From the NCBI RefSeq assembly GCF_027484705.1, contig NZ_JAIXSL010000011.1, positions 1 through 64,000 of the forward strand: a DNA stretch of 64,000 nucleotides, written 5' to 3'. Every line of letters starts with the position of its first letter. The stretch's first letter is position 1. The position numbers were made by a program, and so were the translations under genes. The notes under the pieces were generated by a model. It was not told the DNA's origin, did not search any database, and saw nothing but the letters and a program-made list of their open reading frames with translations. Source of the DNA: Flavobacterium sp. (lineage in GTDB: Bacteria > Bacteroidota > Bacteroidia > Flavobacteriales > Flavobacteriaceae). Positions 36,501 to 43,047 of the stretch are shown here, one piece after another.

Positions 36501-37011
36501 CACCATACGCTTTAAGTTGTTGCGTCGTGTAATTTCCTTTGAGGTTGATGTTCAGAATCGGCACTTCCTCAGAAATATTGAGCTCGAAAACGTTCGGCTC
36601 GACTTTGCTTCCGTTGTCAAGGTTCGGCCAATCAGTGTCGGCTTTGACGTTGTCGACTTTGTCTTTGATTTTGGTTTTGGCTTCCTCAATGGTGACTTTG
36701 TCGTTAAATTCCACAACGATCATTCCGTAATCCTGAAACGAACTTGAGGTTACTTTCTCCACGCCGCTGATATTTTTGATTTCCTTTTCAAGCGGTTTGG
36801 TGATCAATTTTTCGACGTCTTCGGCTGAATTTCCTGGGAACACAGAAGAAATATATACTTTGTTCTCGATGATTTCCGGGAAATCCTCACGCGGCATGGT
36901 CACATAGGCGATCAGTCCGGTGACGACAATCAGGAACGTGACGATATACACCGTGACGCGGTTGTCGACGGCCCAGCTTGATATACTGAATTCTTTACTT
37001 TGATGGCTCAT
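33541..37011 (-). CDS. RND-family efflux pump, inner-membrane subunit
   Basis: A 1156-residue resistance-nodulation-division transporter, slightly longer than the family norm. It has the N-terminal helix, the large periplasmic porter domains (for example SSVFPGNSAEDVEKLITKPLEKEI), the helix pair with MGLGMLVDDGIVVVDNVFANM in the proton-relay region, and the second half with NGIVLMDFFVLLL and ALTAVLGLIPLAIGL. With the adaptor and TolC encoded just upstream it would form a tripartite proton-driven efflux pump. The sequence favours a small-molecule (HAE-like) pump rather than a heavy-metal pump, but the substrate is unknown. It is the last gene of the tetR operon. Confidence 0.9.
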   Translation of the reverse strand: MSHQSKEFSISSWAVDNRVTVYIVTFLIVVTGLIAYVTMPREDFPEIIENKVYISSVFPGNSAEDVEKLITKPLEKEIKNISGVEKVTSSSFQDYGMIVVEFNDKVTIEEAKTKIKDKVDNVKADTDWPNLDNGSKVEPNVFELNISEEVPILNINLKGNYTTQQLKAYGEKLQDDIEEIPEVKKVDILGVDDKEVEIAVDVFKMTGAQVSFDDIQNAVKYENMTLSGGNLISQGSRNNIRIIGEIKDPKELENVIVKHNGGTVYLKDIATVSFKEKEKTTYAREKGTEVVMLSVKKRSGQNMISAIEQVKEKIKTAQESYLPKNLDLKMTNDQSSRVEHQVDELSNHIIFGIILVMIVLMFTMGLRNSLFVGAAIPLSMLMAFTILSAFGLTLNTMVLFGLVMGLGMLVDDGIVVVDNVFANMKKGLSRIQASKIGIGEIAWPVISSTATTLMAFLPFALWPGTMGKFMIYFPMTLSVTLGASLFVAMVVNAAMTGGSMDIEDRNITKKSLKFYTILLGAIALLFAVPGHLTNSTFLKAVGHMAILSLVMLWLYHFKLYQWTQDFQHSFFPKMEDKYKRFLAKILTGRNAWLALAGIIGMLIFSFVLLGIFPRKVLFFPDNIPNQTIAYIEYPQGTSIEKTNKATLYVEKQIIDIMKKYVDPATKENYLAESIVSQVGIGAGNPNVDAGNSSETPFKGKVTVNFSEFKFRRGINTSDILEEIRKRVKAIPGAVVTVEKDSNGPPAGYPISIQLTGTDYDEMLKEADKMIAFIDSKNIPGIERLSVDINKESPELEVKVDRVNAGSIGVSTGQLGFNLRRSVYGQEISTYKEGDDDYNIVMRMQADQRKNEDILFNQSLTFRNQANGQMMQVPISAVSQTEKANTYNMIKRKNHKRIMTIYSNVLTGYNGDEITKQIAADLKGYELPKTVTYSFSGVQEEQGKNQSFLMYALFLAMAGITLIIVLQFNSISKTIVILFTVILSFSGVFYGYVIANMDFVILMTMMGIISLAGIVVKNGIVLMDFFVLLLDHKVAVKQLESHDDLSLEEIKEVIIESGKSRLRPVLLTALTAVLGLIPLAIGLNFDFFSLVTDLNPHIFMGGDNVIFWGPLAWTIIFGLTYATVLTLVMVPVMFYLVKRTKYALRDRKLRRAALNNE

Positions 37012-37059
37012 TTAGTTTGATTTTAGAATTTTTTTGATCTCAGATTGAAACCAATTCGA

Positions 37060-38199
37060 TTAAAAATTAAGTTGCATTCCTTCAGAAATCGTATTGACAC
37101 CTTCGGTTACGATCGTATCGTCTTCAGACAAACCGCTAAGGATTTCAGTAACGTTGTTGGCAGATTTTCCGGTTTCGACAATGACTTTTTTGGCGATGCC
37201 AGTTTTGCCTTTATTTTCAGTTACGGTATATACATAATGGTTTCCTTTGCCGTCTTCCTGTACTACATTCGTTGGAACGACTACTGCTTTAGGGTTCACA
37301 TAATCCACAATTTTAAGTTTGGCCACTTGGTTCGGGCGCAGCAAATTGTCCGGATTCGGAACCGCCACTTCGATGTTGAAGCTTCGGTTGTTCGGATTGA
37401 TGCTACTTGCAATCTGGCGAATTTTCCCTTTGTAGGTTTTTCCTAAAGAATTTAAGGTAACATCTACTACAGTTCCGACTTTCAATTTGCCGATGTAAGT
37501 TTCAGGAACCAAAGTCGATACATACATATTGCTGAGGTTTACGATACGCATCAAACCTGTTGGGCCAGCTGCAACGACTTCGCCTCTTTCTACGAAAACT
37601 TCATCGATTACACCGGTAAATGGTGCTCTGATAATGGTTTTGGACAATTGTGCTTTGGCTTGTGCCACGGCTTTCTGTGCGCTGATCATTTGCGTTTGGG
37701 CGTTCAGGAACTGAATTTCAGAACCGATTTTCTGATCCCAAAGATTTTTCTGTCTTTCAAAAGTGGTTTTGGCTAAGTTGTATTGGTTTTCTAAGCTGCC
37801 CAACTGCTGGCTCGCACCGCCGTCATCCACACGGCCTAAGATTTGTCCTTTAGTGACGCGTTGTCCGGCTACAGCATTCAGAGAAACTAAAGTTCCGGGA
37901 ATTTCTGGTTGTACGAGAATGTTTTCCTTAGTATCAACATTGCCCTGAATTTCAAGAAAATGGTTGAACACGGTGTCTTTCAGAGTTTGTATGGAAACCA
38001 AAGCTTCTACTTTTGCGGTATCTAAAGTGGCAATCGCTTCGTCGAGTTTGGTCAGCTGGGCTTGCAATTCGACTCTTTTGGCCTGGATTTTAGTCAGGTC
38101 TTTCGACTCGATGATCTTGTCAATGCTGGCGCCGCTTTCTTTCTGCGAACATGCCACGAACAATAGGGTCAATGCGGAGAGTAATAAGATTTTTTTCAT
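37060..38199 (-). CDS. RND efflux periplasmic adaptor, lipoprotein
   Basis: A 379-residue membrane-fusion protein. The lipoprotein signal has Cys17 in LFVACSQ. A coiled-coil start (KIQAKRVELQAQLTKLDEAIATLDTAKVEA) is followed by the split lipoyl/barrel-sandwich domain (GTLVSLNAVAGQRVTKGQILGRVDD and IIRAPFTGVIDEVFVERGEVV), the hairpin between them, a beta-barrel domain and a membrane-proximal domain ending in DDTIVTEGVNTISEGM. It joins the RND subunit to TolC. It lies 24 bp after tolC and 48 bp before the RND gene. Confidence 0.92.
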   Translation of the reverse strand: MKKILLLSALTLLFVACSQKESGASIDKIIESKDLTKIQAKRVELQAQLTKLDEAIATLDTAKVEALVSIQTLKDTVFNHFLEIQGNVDTKENILVQPEIPGTLVSLNAVAGQRVTKGQILGRVDDGGASQQLGSLENQYNLAKTTFERQKNLWDQKIGSEIQFLNAQTQMISAQKAVAQAKAQLSKTIIRAPFTGVIDEVFVERGEVVAAGPTGLMRIVNLSNMYVSTLVPETYIGKLKVGTVVDVTLNSLGKTYKGKIRQIASSINPNNRSFNIEVAVPNPDNLLRPNQVAKLKIVDYVNPKAVVVPTNVVQEDGKGNHYVYTVTENKGKTGIAKKVIVETGKSANNVTEILSGLSEDDTIVTEGVNTISEGMQLNF

Positions 38200-38223
38200 A
38201 TGATTGTTTTGTTAGTTCTGGAT

Positions 38224-39534
38224 TTATTTTTTGTTGATGAGTTTTTCTAAGGCTGCTTTTTTGTTGATGATGTTCACCATCGATTGCAGGTAATTCTGTT
38301 GCGCGGTATACAACTGGCGTTGCGCTTCGCTGAAATCAAAACTCGAAGACAAACCTTCGGTAAATTTGATCTGTTGTTTTTTCTCGATGCGTTCGGCAAG
38401 GTTCAGATTGCTTTTGGAAGTAGCGTATTCCTCAATGCTGAACTCGTATTCGCTTTTGGCATTTTGGTATTGCAGTTTGAGTTTTTGCTCGGTTTCTGTA
38501 AGCTGCGTTTTGGCTTGGTCGAGTGCGATTTTGGCTTGCTGCGTTTTGGCGCTTCTTCCTAAACTGCTGAAAATAGGCACGTTTAAACTCACGCCCAGAT
38601 TCGAATAATTGAACCATTTTTGATTTTGCGTAAAAAAGGCAAACTGGTCATTGAAAGCACTGTATCCGAAGTTAACATTTGCAGCCAGTGTTGGCAATGC
38701 TTTGCTTCTGGCGAGTTTCAATTCGAGACTTCTTTGCTCTTCAAAATTTTTGGCTATTTGATAATAAACGCTGTTGTCCGTACTAAATTCGTTTTGAGAA
38801 AAAGCGGCGCCCACGTTTGCAGTGGTCAAAGCATCAAGCTTATCGGTTAGTTTCAAATCAGCATCGATATTCATTCCTAAAGTTACCTTCAGCATTTTGT
38901 AGGCGATGTCGACCAAACGTTTGGTATTGCTAAGATTGCTGTTAACGGAAGCCAACGTAATTTGAAGTTGTTCGACATTTTCCTCCTCAATCAAACCGTT
39001 TTTAAAAGTTTGCTGCGTATCGGATAAAGTTTTTGATAAAATGGTTTTGTTGCGTTCCAGGATGGCGATGCTTTCCTCAGCAAGTAATACATTGCCATAA
39101 GCATTGATGACCATTTCTTTGACTTCAACATTGCTTTTTTCTTTGGCGTTTTGATAGTATTTCAGATAGGTTTTTGAAGCTTGGAGCGCTACAATATAGG
39201 AACCGTCAAAAATCAGCTGCGATAAAGTAGAGCGCGCCGTCATACTGTGTTTGCTTCCCAATTCGATTTCTTGATCGCCAAAAACAACTTTTTGGATTTC
39301 AAAATTGTTTTGGTAATCCAAACCGGCATTGATTTGCGGCAAACCGGCGGCAGTCGTTTCCCATTTTTTTTGCTTGGCAGCATCGATGTCGCGACCCGCA
39401 TTGATCGATTGGTAATTGTTCGTCAAAGCGTGACTGATGGCCTGCTCCAGACTGAACGAATAGCTTTGTTTAGCATTCTGCGATTTTGCTCCGACGGCAA
39501 AAACGAGCAGTGTAATGATTAGTAATTTTTTCAT
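38224..39534 (-). CDS. TolC-family outer-membrane efflux protein
   Basis: A 436-residue outer-membrane channel protein with signal peptide (ends near GAKSQN) and two OEP repeats rich in heptads (LEQAISHALTNNYQSINAGRDIDAAKQKKW ... NLAERIEKKQQIKFTEGL). It gives the exit duct of the tripartite pump. The start was set at ATG 39534 because it begins the signal peptide; the ORF extends upstream into tetR without support. It lies 10 bp after tetR. Confidence 0.92.
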   Translation of the reverse strand: MKKLLIITLLVFAVGAKSQNAKQSYSFSLEQAISHALTNNYQSINAGRDIDAAKQKKWETTAAGLPQINAGLDYQNNFEIQKVVFGDQEIELGSKHSMTARSTLSQLIFDGSYIVALQASKTYLKYYQNAKEKSNVEVKEMVINAYGNVLLAEESIAILERNKTILSKTLSDTQQTFKNGLIEEENVEQLQITLASVNSNLSNTKRLVDIAYKMLKVTLGMNIDADLKLTDKLDALTTANVGAAFSQNEFSTDNSVYYQIAKNFEEQRSLELKLARSKALPTLAANVNFGYSAFNDQFAFFTQNQKWFNYSNLGVSLNVPIFSSLGRSAKTQQAKIALDQAKTQLTETEQKLKLQYQNAKSEYEFSIEEYATSKSNLNLAERIEKKQQIKFTEGLSSSFDFSEAQRQLYTAQQNYLQSMVNIINKKAALEKLINKK

Positions 39535-39544
39535 GGATTGATGA

Positions 39545-40141
39545 TTATATAATTGGTTTGCGTAAGTGTTTTTCAAGTTCAATAAGACCTTCAGCGGTGG
39601 CAATGGCTCTGGAATGGTATTCTAAAGCTTTGGCTTCAAGTTCGTAAGCTTCTTTTTCTAATAGAGTGTTTTCATTGATGGAAAAAATCAGCGTGTAATA
39701 GAATTTAACCGCCGCCTCTACATCGGTTTCCGCGCGATACAATCCTTGCGCAATGCCTTTTTCAATATTCTGACGGAATACATTCGAGCAGTCTTCAATT
39801 TCGTTGGCCATCATTTTCTGATAGATTTCCGGGTAATGCTTTTTGAGTTGATAAGCTGGCGAATGGTCAAACGATTGAAACATTTCTTTAAACATTTCGC
39901 GCATCTGGAAATTTTCGGCAATCGCATTGTGGTTTTGTGCAATCACTTCGTTCATCAGTGTATGGATTTTTTGATGCACGACTTCAGTGCCTTCTTCAAT
40001 GAGCATTTCTTTGTTGCTGAAATATTTGTAAATCGTTTTTTTAGAAATACACATTTCGCAGGCGATATCATCCATGGTGACGCTCTTGAACCCAAGTTTC
40101 AGGAACATATCCGTTGCTTTTTTGATGATTTTATCTCTCAT
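39545..40141 (-). CDS. TetR-family regulator of the efflux operon
   Basis: A 198-residue TetR-type protein. The N-terminal helix-turn-helix is clear: ATDMFLKLGFKSVTMDDIACEMCISKKTIYKYFSNKEMLI (residues about 10-50). The rest is a variable ligand-binding domain. It is the first gene of the operon tetR-tolC-adaptor-RND and lies behind an inverted repeat that covers its own promoter, so autorepression relieved by a pump substrate is the simplest model. Confidence 0.9.
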   Translation of the reverse strand: MRDKIIKKATDMFLKLGFKSVTMDDIACEMCISKKTIYKYFSNKEMLIEEGTEVVHQKIHTLMNEVIAQNHNAIAENFQMREMFKEMFQSFDHSPAYQLKKHYPEIYQKMMANEIEDCSNVFRQNIEKGIAQGLYRAETDVEAAVKFYYTLIFSINENTLLEKEAYELEAKALEYHSRAIATAEGLIELEKHLRKPII

Positions 40142-40195
40142 TTTTTTGGATTTATTTTGAAAATCTCACGATAAGGTTTCTGAAATTTTCTGGGG

Positions 40196-40226
40196 CAAAT
40201 GTAATGCGGAAACTTTTAACACTAAA
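40196..40226 (-). promoter_or_regulatory. Promoter of the tetR-efflux operon
   Basis: Minus strand: TTTA (40223-40226), 19 bases, TACATTTG (40196-40203). One mismatch to the Bacteroidetes consensus. The start codon is 54 bp downstream. Confidence 0.65.
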
Positions 40227-40235
40227 ATAGTTTCC
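40208..40235. promoter_or_regulatory. Candidate TetR operator
   Basis: GGAAACT (40208-40214) and AGTTTCC (40229-40235) are perfect inverted arms with further AT pairing inside. The 28-bp element covers the spacer and -33 element of the tetR promoter, exactly where a TetR repressor would block polymerase. Confidence 0.65.
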
Positions 40236-40276
40236 AAAGTATTCACAATTATTTAACATTAGCTTTTCTCGTGGCT

Positions 40277-40307
40277 TTTGTCAGACTGACGGAATACTGT
40301 AAATTAG
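40277..40307 (+). promoter_or_regulatory. Promoter of the polyprenyl synthetase operon
   Basis: TTTG (40277-40280), 19 bases, TAAATTAG (40300-40307): one mismatch to TAnnTTTG. It lies 15 bp before the start codon, implying a very short leader. Confidence 0.65.
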
Positions 40308-40322
40308 CCGAAAATTAAATCC

Positions 40323-41297
40323 ATGCATTCGATACAGCAGTACCAACAGTTCATCGCCAATTATCTTCAGGCCGAGCAGCACACCAAAGAGCCGAAGAAC
40401 TTATATGAGCCCATTCATTATATTCTAGGACTCGGCGGCAAGCGAATCCGTCCGGTGCTGACATTAATGGCTGCTGAAATTTTCGATGCCGATTATAAAA
40501 AAGCACTACCCGCGGCTTTGGCAGTTGAGGTTTTTCACAACTTTTCGCTGATCCACGATGATATTATGGATGACGCGCCTTTGCGTCGGGGCAACGAAAC
40601 GGTTCATGAAAAATGGGATGTGAACACCGGAATTCTTTCGGGAGATGCGATGCTGATTTTGGCCTACCAATATTTCGAAAGGTACGAACCGAACATTTTT
40701 AAGGAACTCGCCAAACTGTTCAGCAAAACCGCGCTCGAAGTCTGTGAAGGCCAACAATGGGACGTCGATTTCGAACACCGCGACGATGTGACGATTGCCG
40801 AATATCTAAAAATGATCGAATATAAAACCGCCGTTTTGGTGGCGGCTGCGATGAAAATGGGTGCCATCATCGCCGAAACTTCTGAAGAAAACGCAAAATT
40901 AATTTATGAATTCGGGCTAAACTTAGGACTCGCGTTCCAGCTTCAGGACGATTATCTCGACGCCTTCGGGAATCCCGAAACTTTCGGAAAGCAAGTCGGC
41001 GGCGATATCATCGAGAATAAAAAAACGTATTTATACCTTAAAGCCGTTGAGTTCGCTTCAACAGAAGACAACGAACAACTGATGCATTTGTATTCGATCC
41101 AACCGCAGGAAAATGCCGATAAGATCGAATCGGTAAAAGCCATTTTCAATAAAACCGGCGCTTCAGCCACAACCCAAAAAGCGATCGAGGAATATACAAT
41201 GAAGGCCTTTTCGACTTTGGAAAAAATCAACATTAGTGACGACAAGAAATCGATGTTACGCGCTTTCGGCGAAAACCTCATGGGAAGAAAAGTCTAA
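40323..41297 (+). CDS. Polyprenyl (isoprenoid) diphosphate synthase
   Basis: A 324-residue trans-isoprenyl diphosphate synthase that condenses allylic diphosphates with isopentenyl diphosphate. Both aspartate-rich motifs that bind magnesium are intact: LIHDDIMDDAPLRRG (first) and FQLQDDYLDAFG (second), with GGKRIRPVL upstream. The small residues before the first motif (NFSLIHDD) suggest a medium or long product, but chain length cannot be fixed from sequence alone. It is the first gene of a three-gene operon. Confidence 0.9.
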   Translation: MHSIQQYQQFIANYLQAEQHTKEPKNLYEPIHYILGLGGKRIRPVLTLMAAEIFDADYKKALPAALAVEVFHNFSLIHDDIMDDAPLRRGNETVHEKWDVNTGILSGDAMLILAYQYFERYEPNIFKELAKLFSKTALEVCEGQQWDVDFEHRDDVTIAEYLKMIEYKTAVLVAAAMKMGAIIAETSEENAKLIYEFGLNLGLAFQLQDDYLDAFGNPETFGKQVGGDIIENKKTYLYLKAVEFASTEDNEQLMHLYSIQPQENADKIESVKAIFNKTGASATTQKAIEEYTMKAFSTLEKINISDDKKSMLRAFGENLMGRKV

Positions 41298-41307
41298 CGT
41301 GCTTTCA

Positions 41308-42042
41308 ATGAACAAGATCATTTCCATTTTTTTTAGTAAGGTGAATCCGCAACCTAAAGCGCAGTTGTTTCTCGCGTTTTTCTTTACGGCTTTTACGGTG
41401 GTTGCCTTGGGAATTGATTCGGTGTTTTTCACCAAACATTATTTCGACGCAAGGACGATGGTCAATATTGCGGCTATCATTTACTTTTCATTACTTTTTT
41501 TTACAGCCGATGTCACTTTGAGGAAACTCATGGTCGTGATGGTTTTTCTGTCCTACATCGGCGAATTGATTTTCTGTAAATTGTTGGGAATGTATGAATA
41601 CCGCACGCCATTAATTCCGTTGTACGTTCCGTTCGGACATGCGATTGTTTATGCTTCTGGTTATATTTTCGCCCATACCGCTTGGGTTATCAATCATGAA
41701 AAACAGTTCCAGCGATTTTTCGCCGTATTTTACATCGTATTGTTCCTGGCCGTTGGCATTTTCCTGAATGATGTATTTTCGCTATTTTTCGGAAGTTTGT
41801 TCTTCGTATTATTAAAAAGAAAACATTGGCAAAACCTTTATTATTGTATCGCACTTTGTGTTATCTTTATAGAGTTGGTCGGCACTTATTTCCAATGCTG
41901 GACCTGGGTGCCGAAAACTTACGGAATCATTCCGGCCGCCAATCCGCCGATGGGAGCCGTGTTTTTTTATGCTGGTGGCGATGTGTTGCTGGTGAAAATC
42001 ATTTCCGTTTGGGACCAAAGAAAAATAAAAACAATTGCATAA
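41308..42042 (+). CDS. Conserved multi-pass membrane protein of unknown function
   Basis: A 244-residue protein with about seven hydrophobic segments, starting at LFLAFFFTAFTVVALGI and ending in a conserved-looking stretch YFQCWTWVPKTYGIIPAANPPMGAVFFYAGGDVLL. Polar and aromatic residues within membrane segments (GELIFCKLLGMYEYRTPLIP, FGHAIVYASGYIFAHTAW) suggest an enzyme or carrier more than a structural protein. I do not recognise a named family. The ATG at 41308 was chosen because the longer frame overlaps the upstream gene. It lies 10 bp after the polyprenyl synthase gene and 4 bp before the next. Confidence 0.7.
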   Translation: MNKIISIFFSKVNPQPKAQLFLAFFFTAFTVVALGIDSVFFTKHYFDARTMVNIAAIIYFSLLFFTADVTLRKLMVVMVFLSYIGELIFCKLLGMYEYRTPLIPLYVPFGHAIVYASGYIFAHTAWVINHEKQFQRFFAVFYIVLFLAVGIFLNDVFSLFFGSLFFVLLKRKHWQNLYYCIALCVIFIELVGTYFQCWTWVPKTYGIIPAANPPMGAVFFYAGGDVLLVKIISVWDQRKIKTIA

Positions 42043-42046
42043 ACAC

Positions 42047-42400
42047 ATGAATTTCGTCGCGCCACAATCTACCGATGTTTTGCTTACTGAAGCCGAAAAC
42101 GAAAACCTTTACCTCAAACTCATTGAGCAGATCAACAAAGATTTCAACCTTGCCAACGAAGGCATCGATTTTCCGTTGAGCACCAAACCCCATGAACTTA
42201 AAGTGCAATTGCATGAGAAAATTTACCGGCTGATCCAATACAAATTCGCCGAATACCTCAATCTATTGTACATCATCGATGTGCCTGAAGACCAGATCAA
42301 AAAGCTTGACGGCTCCGATATCGTGGAATTATCAGAACAGGTTTCTTTTTTAATCTTAAAAAGGGAATGGATGAAAGTCTGGTTTAGAAATAAATTCTAA
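42047..42400 (+). CDS. Conserved hypothetical protein
   Basis: A 117-residue protein without signal peptide or membrane segment, probably cytoplasmic and helical. It contains ENLYLKLIEQINKDFNLANEGIDFP and LHEKIYRLIQYKFAEYLNLLYIIDVPE. I do not recognise a named domain. The ATG at 42047 fits the 4-bp gap to the membrane protein gene; a TTG at 42035 overlaps that gene. Its 3' end overlaps the convergent barrel-protein gene by 17 bp. Confidence 0.7.
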   Translation: MNFVAPQSTDVLLTEAENENLYLKLIEQINKDFNLANEGIDFPLSTKPHELKVQLHEKIYRLIQYKFAEYLNLLYIIDVPEDQIKKLDGSDIVELSEQVSFLILKREWMKVWFRNKF

Positions 42401-42935
42401 CGAACGGCATAAACGCTTCGCTGTATACTAAATCCTTTTCATCGTAAAGTACGTTATAGCGTATCCCGACGGTCACATTATCGGAATGGTAACCCAAGCC
42501 AAAATATAAAGCGGTATTCCAGAAATTCCGGCTGTAGTCAATTTCGGAGAATTCCTGATTGACGCGCAATTGCTCGAGTTCGGCAGAAAGCTGAATCTGT
42601 TCAAAAGGCGTAAACAAACCAATCAGACTGCCACCGTAGAGATAAGATTTGTAACCGTTGTAGTAGGGCTCTCGGGTTCTCACTTTTATAAAACTGCCTT
42701 GCAAACCGACGCCTGCCGCAAAATAGTCGTTGAAATTATAAATCGCACTGGGTGCCAAACTCACATCAGTATAATCTGAACCGACGCTGACGCCGATACC
42801 GCCACCAAACTGCACATCGTTCCAAAAATCACTTTTACTATTTTTTTGCTGTGCGAAAATCAACGGTGAAAAAAGCATGAAAATAGGCAACAAAACACTT
42901 TTGAAATCGATGCGAAAAGGAGTATTTTTTATCAT
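42384..42935 (-). CDS. Outer-membrane beta-barrel-like protein
   Basis: A 183-residue protein with a signal peptide (ends at LIFAQ) and alternating strands: FGGGIGVSVGSDYTDVSLAPSAIYNFNDYFAAGVGLQGS, YLYGGSLIGLFTPFEQIQLSAELEQ, and a final aromatic strand ending FVRIYF. This fits a small eight-stranded barrel. Homologues beside sucA may carry the name alpha-ketoglutarate decarboxylase, but nothing in the sequence supports an enzyme. It is divergent from sucA. Confidence 0.72.
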   Translation of the reverse strand: MIKNTPFRIDFKSVLLPIFMLFSPLIFAQQKNSKSDFWNDVQFGGGIGVSVGSDYTDVSLAPSAIYNFNDYFAAGVGLQGSFIKVRTREPYYNGYKSYLYGGSLIGLFTPFEQIQLSAELEQLRVNQEFSEIDYSRNFWNTALYFGLGYHSDNVTVGIRYNVLYDEKDLVYSEAFMPFVRIYF

Positions 42936-43001
42936 GATCCGGGGTTTATTTTTTAAAACATAAAAGTATCCAAAATAATTAAAATTTTATGGCAATTATT
43001 G

Positions 43002-43009
43002 TACTTTTG
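43002..43009 (+). promoter_or_regulatory. -7 element of sucA
   Basis: TACTTTTG matches TAnnTTTG, 38 bp before the start codon. The -33 position reads TTAA, a poor match. Confidence 0.45.
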
Positions 43010-43047
43010 CGTAACATTTTTACAAATCAGGACATTCAACAAGTACT

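Noticed and set aside
42384..42935. Alpha-ketoglutarate decarboxylase for the gene beside sucA
   Set aside because: A 183-residue barrel-like exported protein with no cofactor motif cannot be that enzyme; such a name would come from gene neighbourhood.
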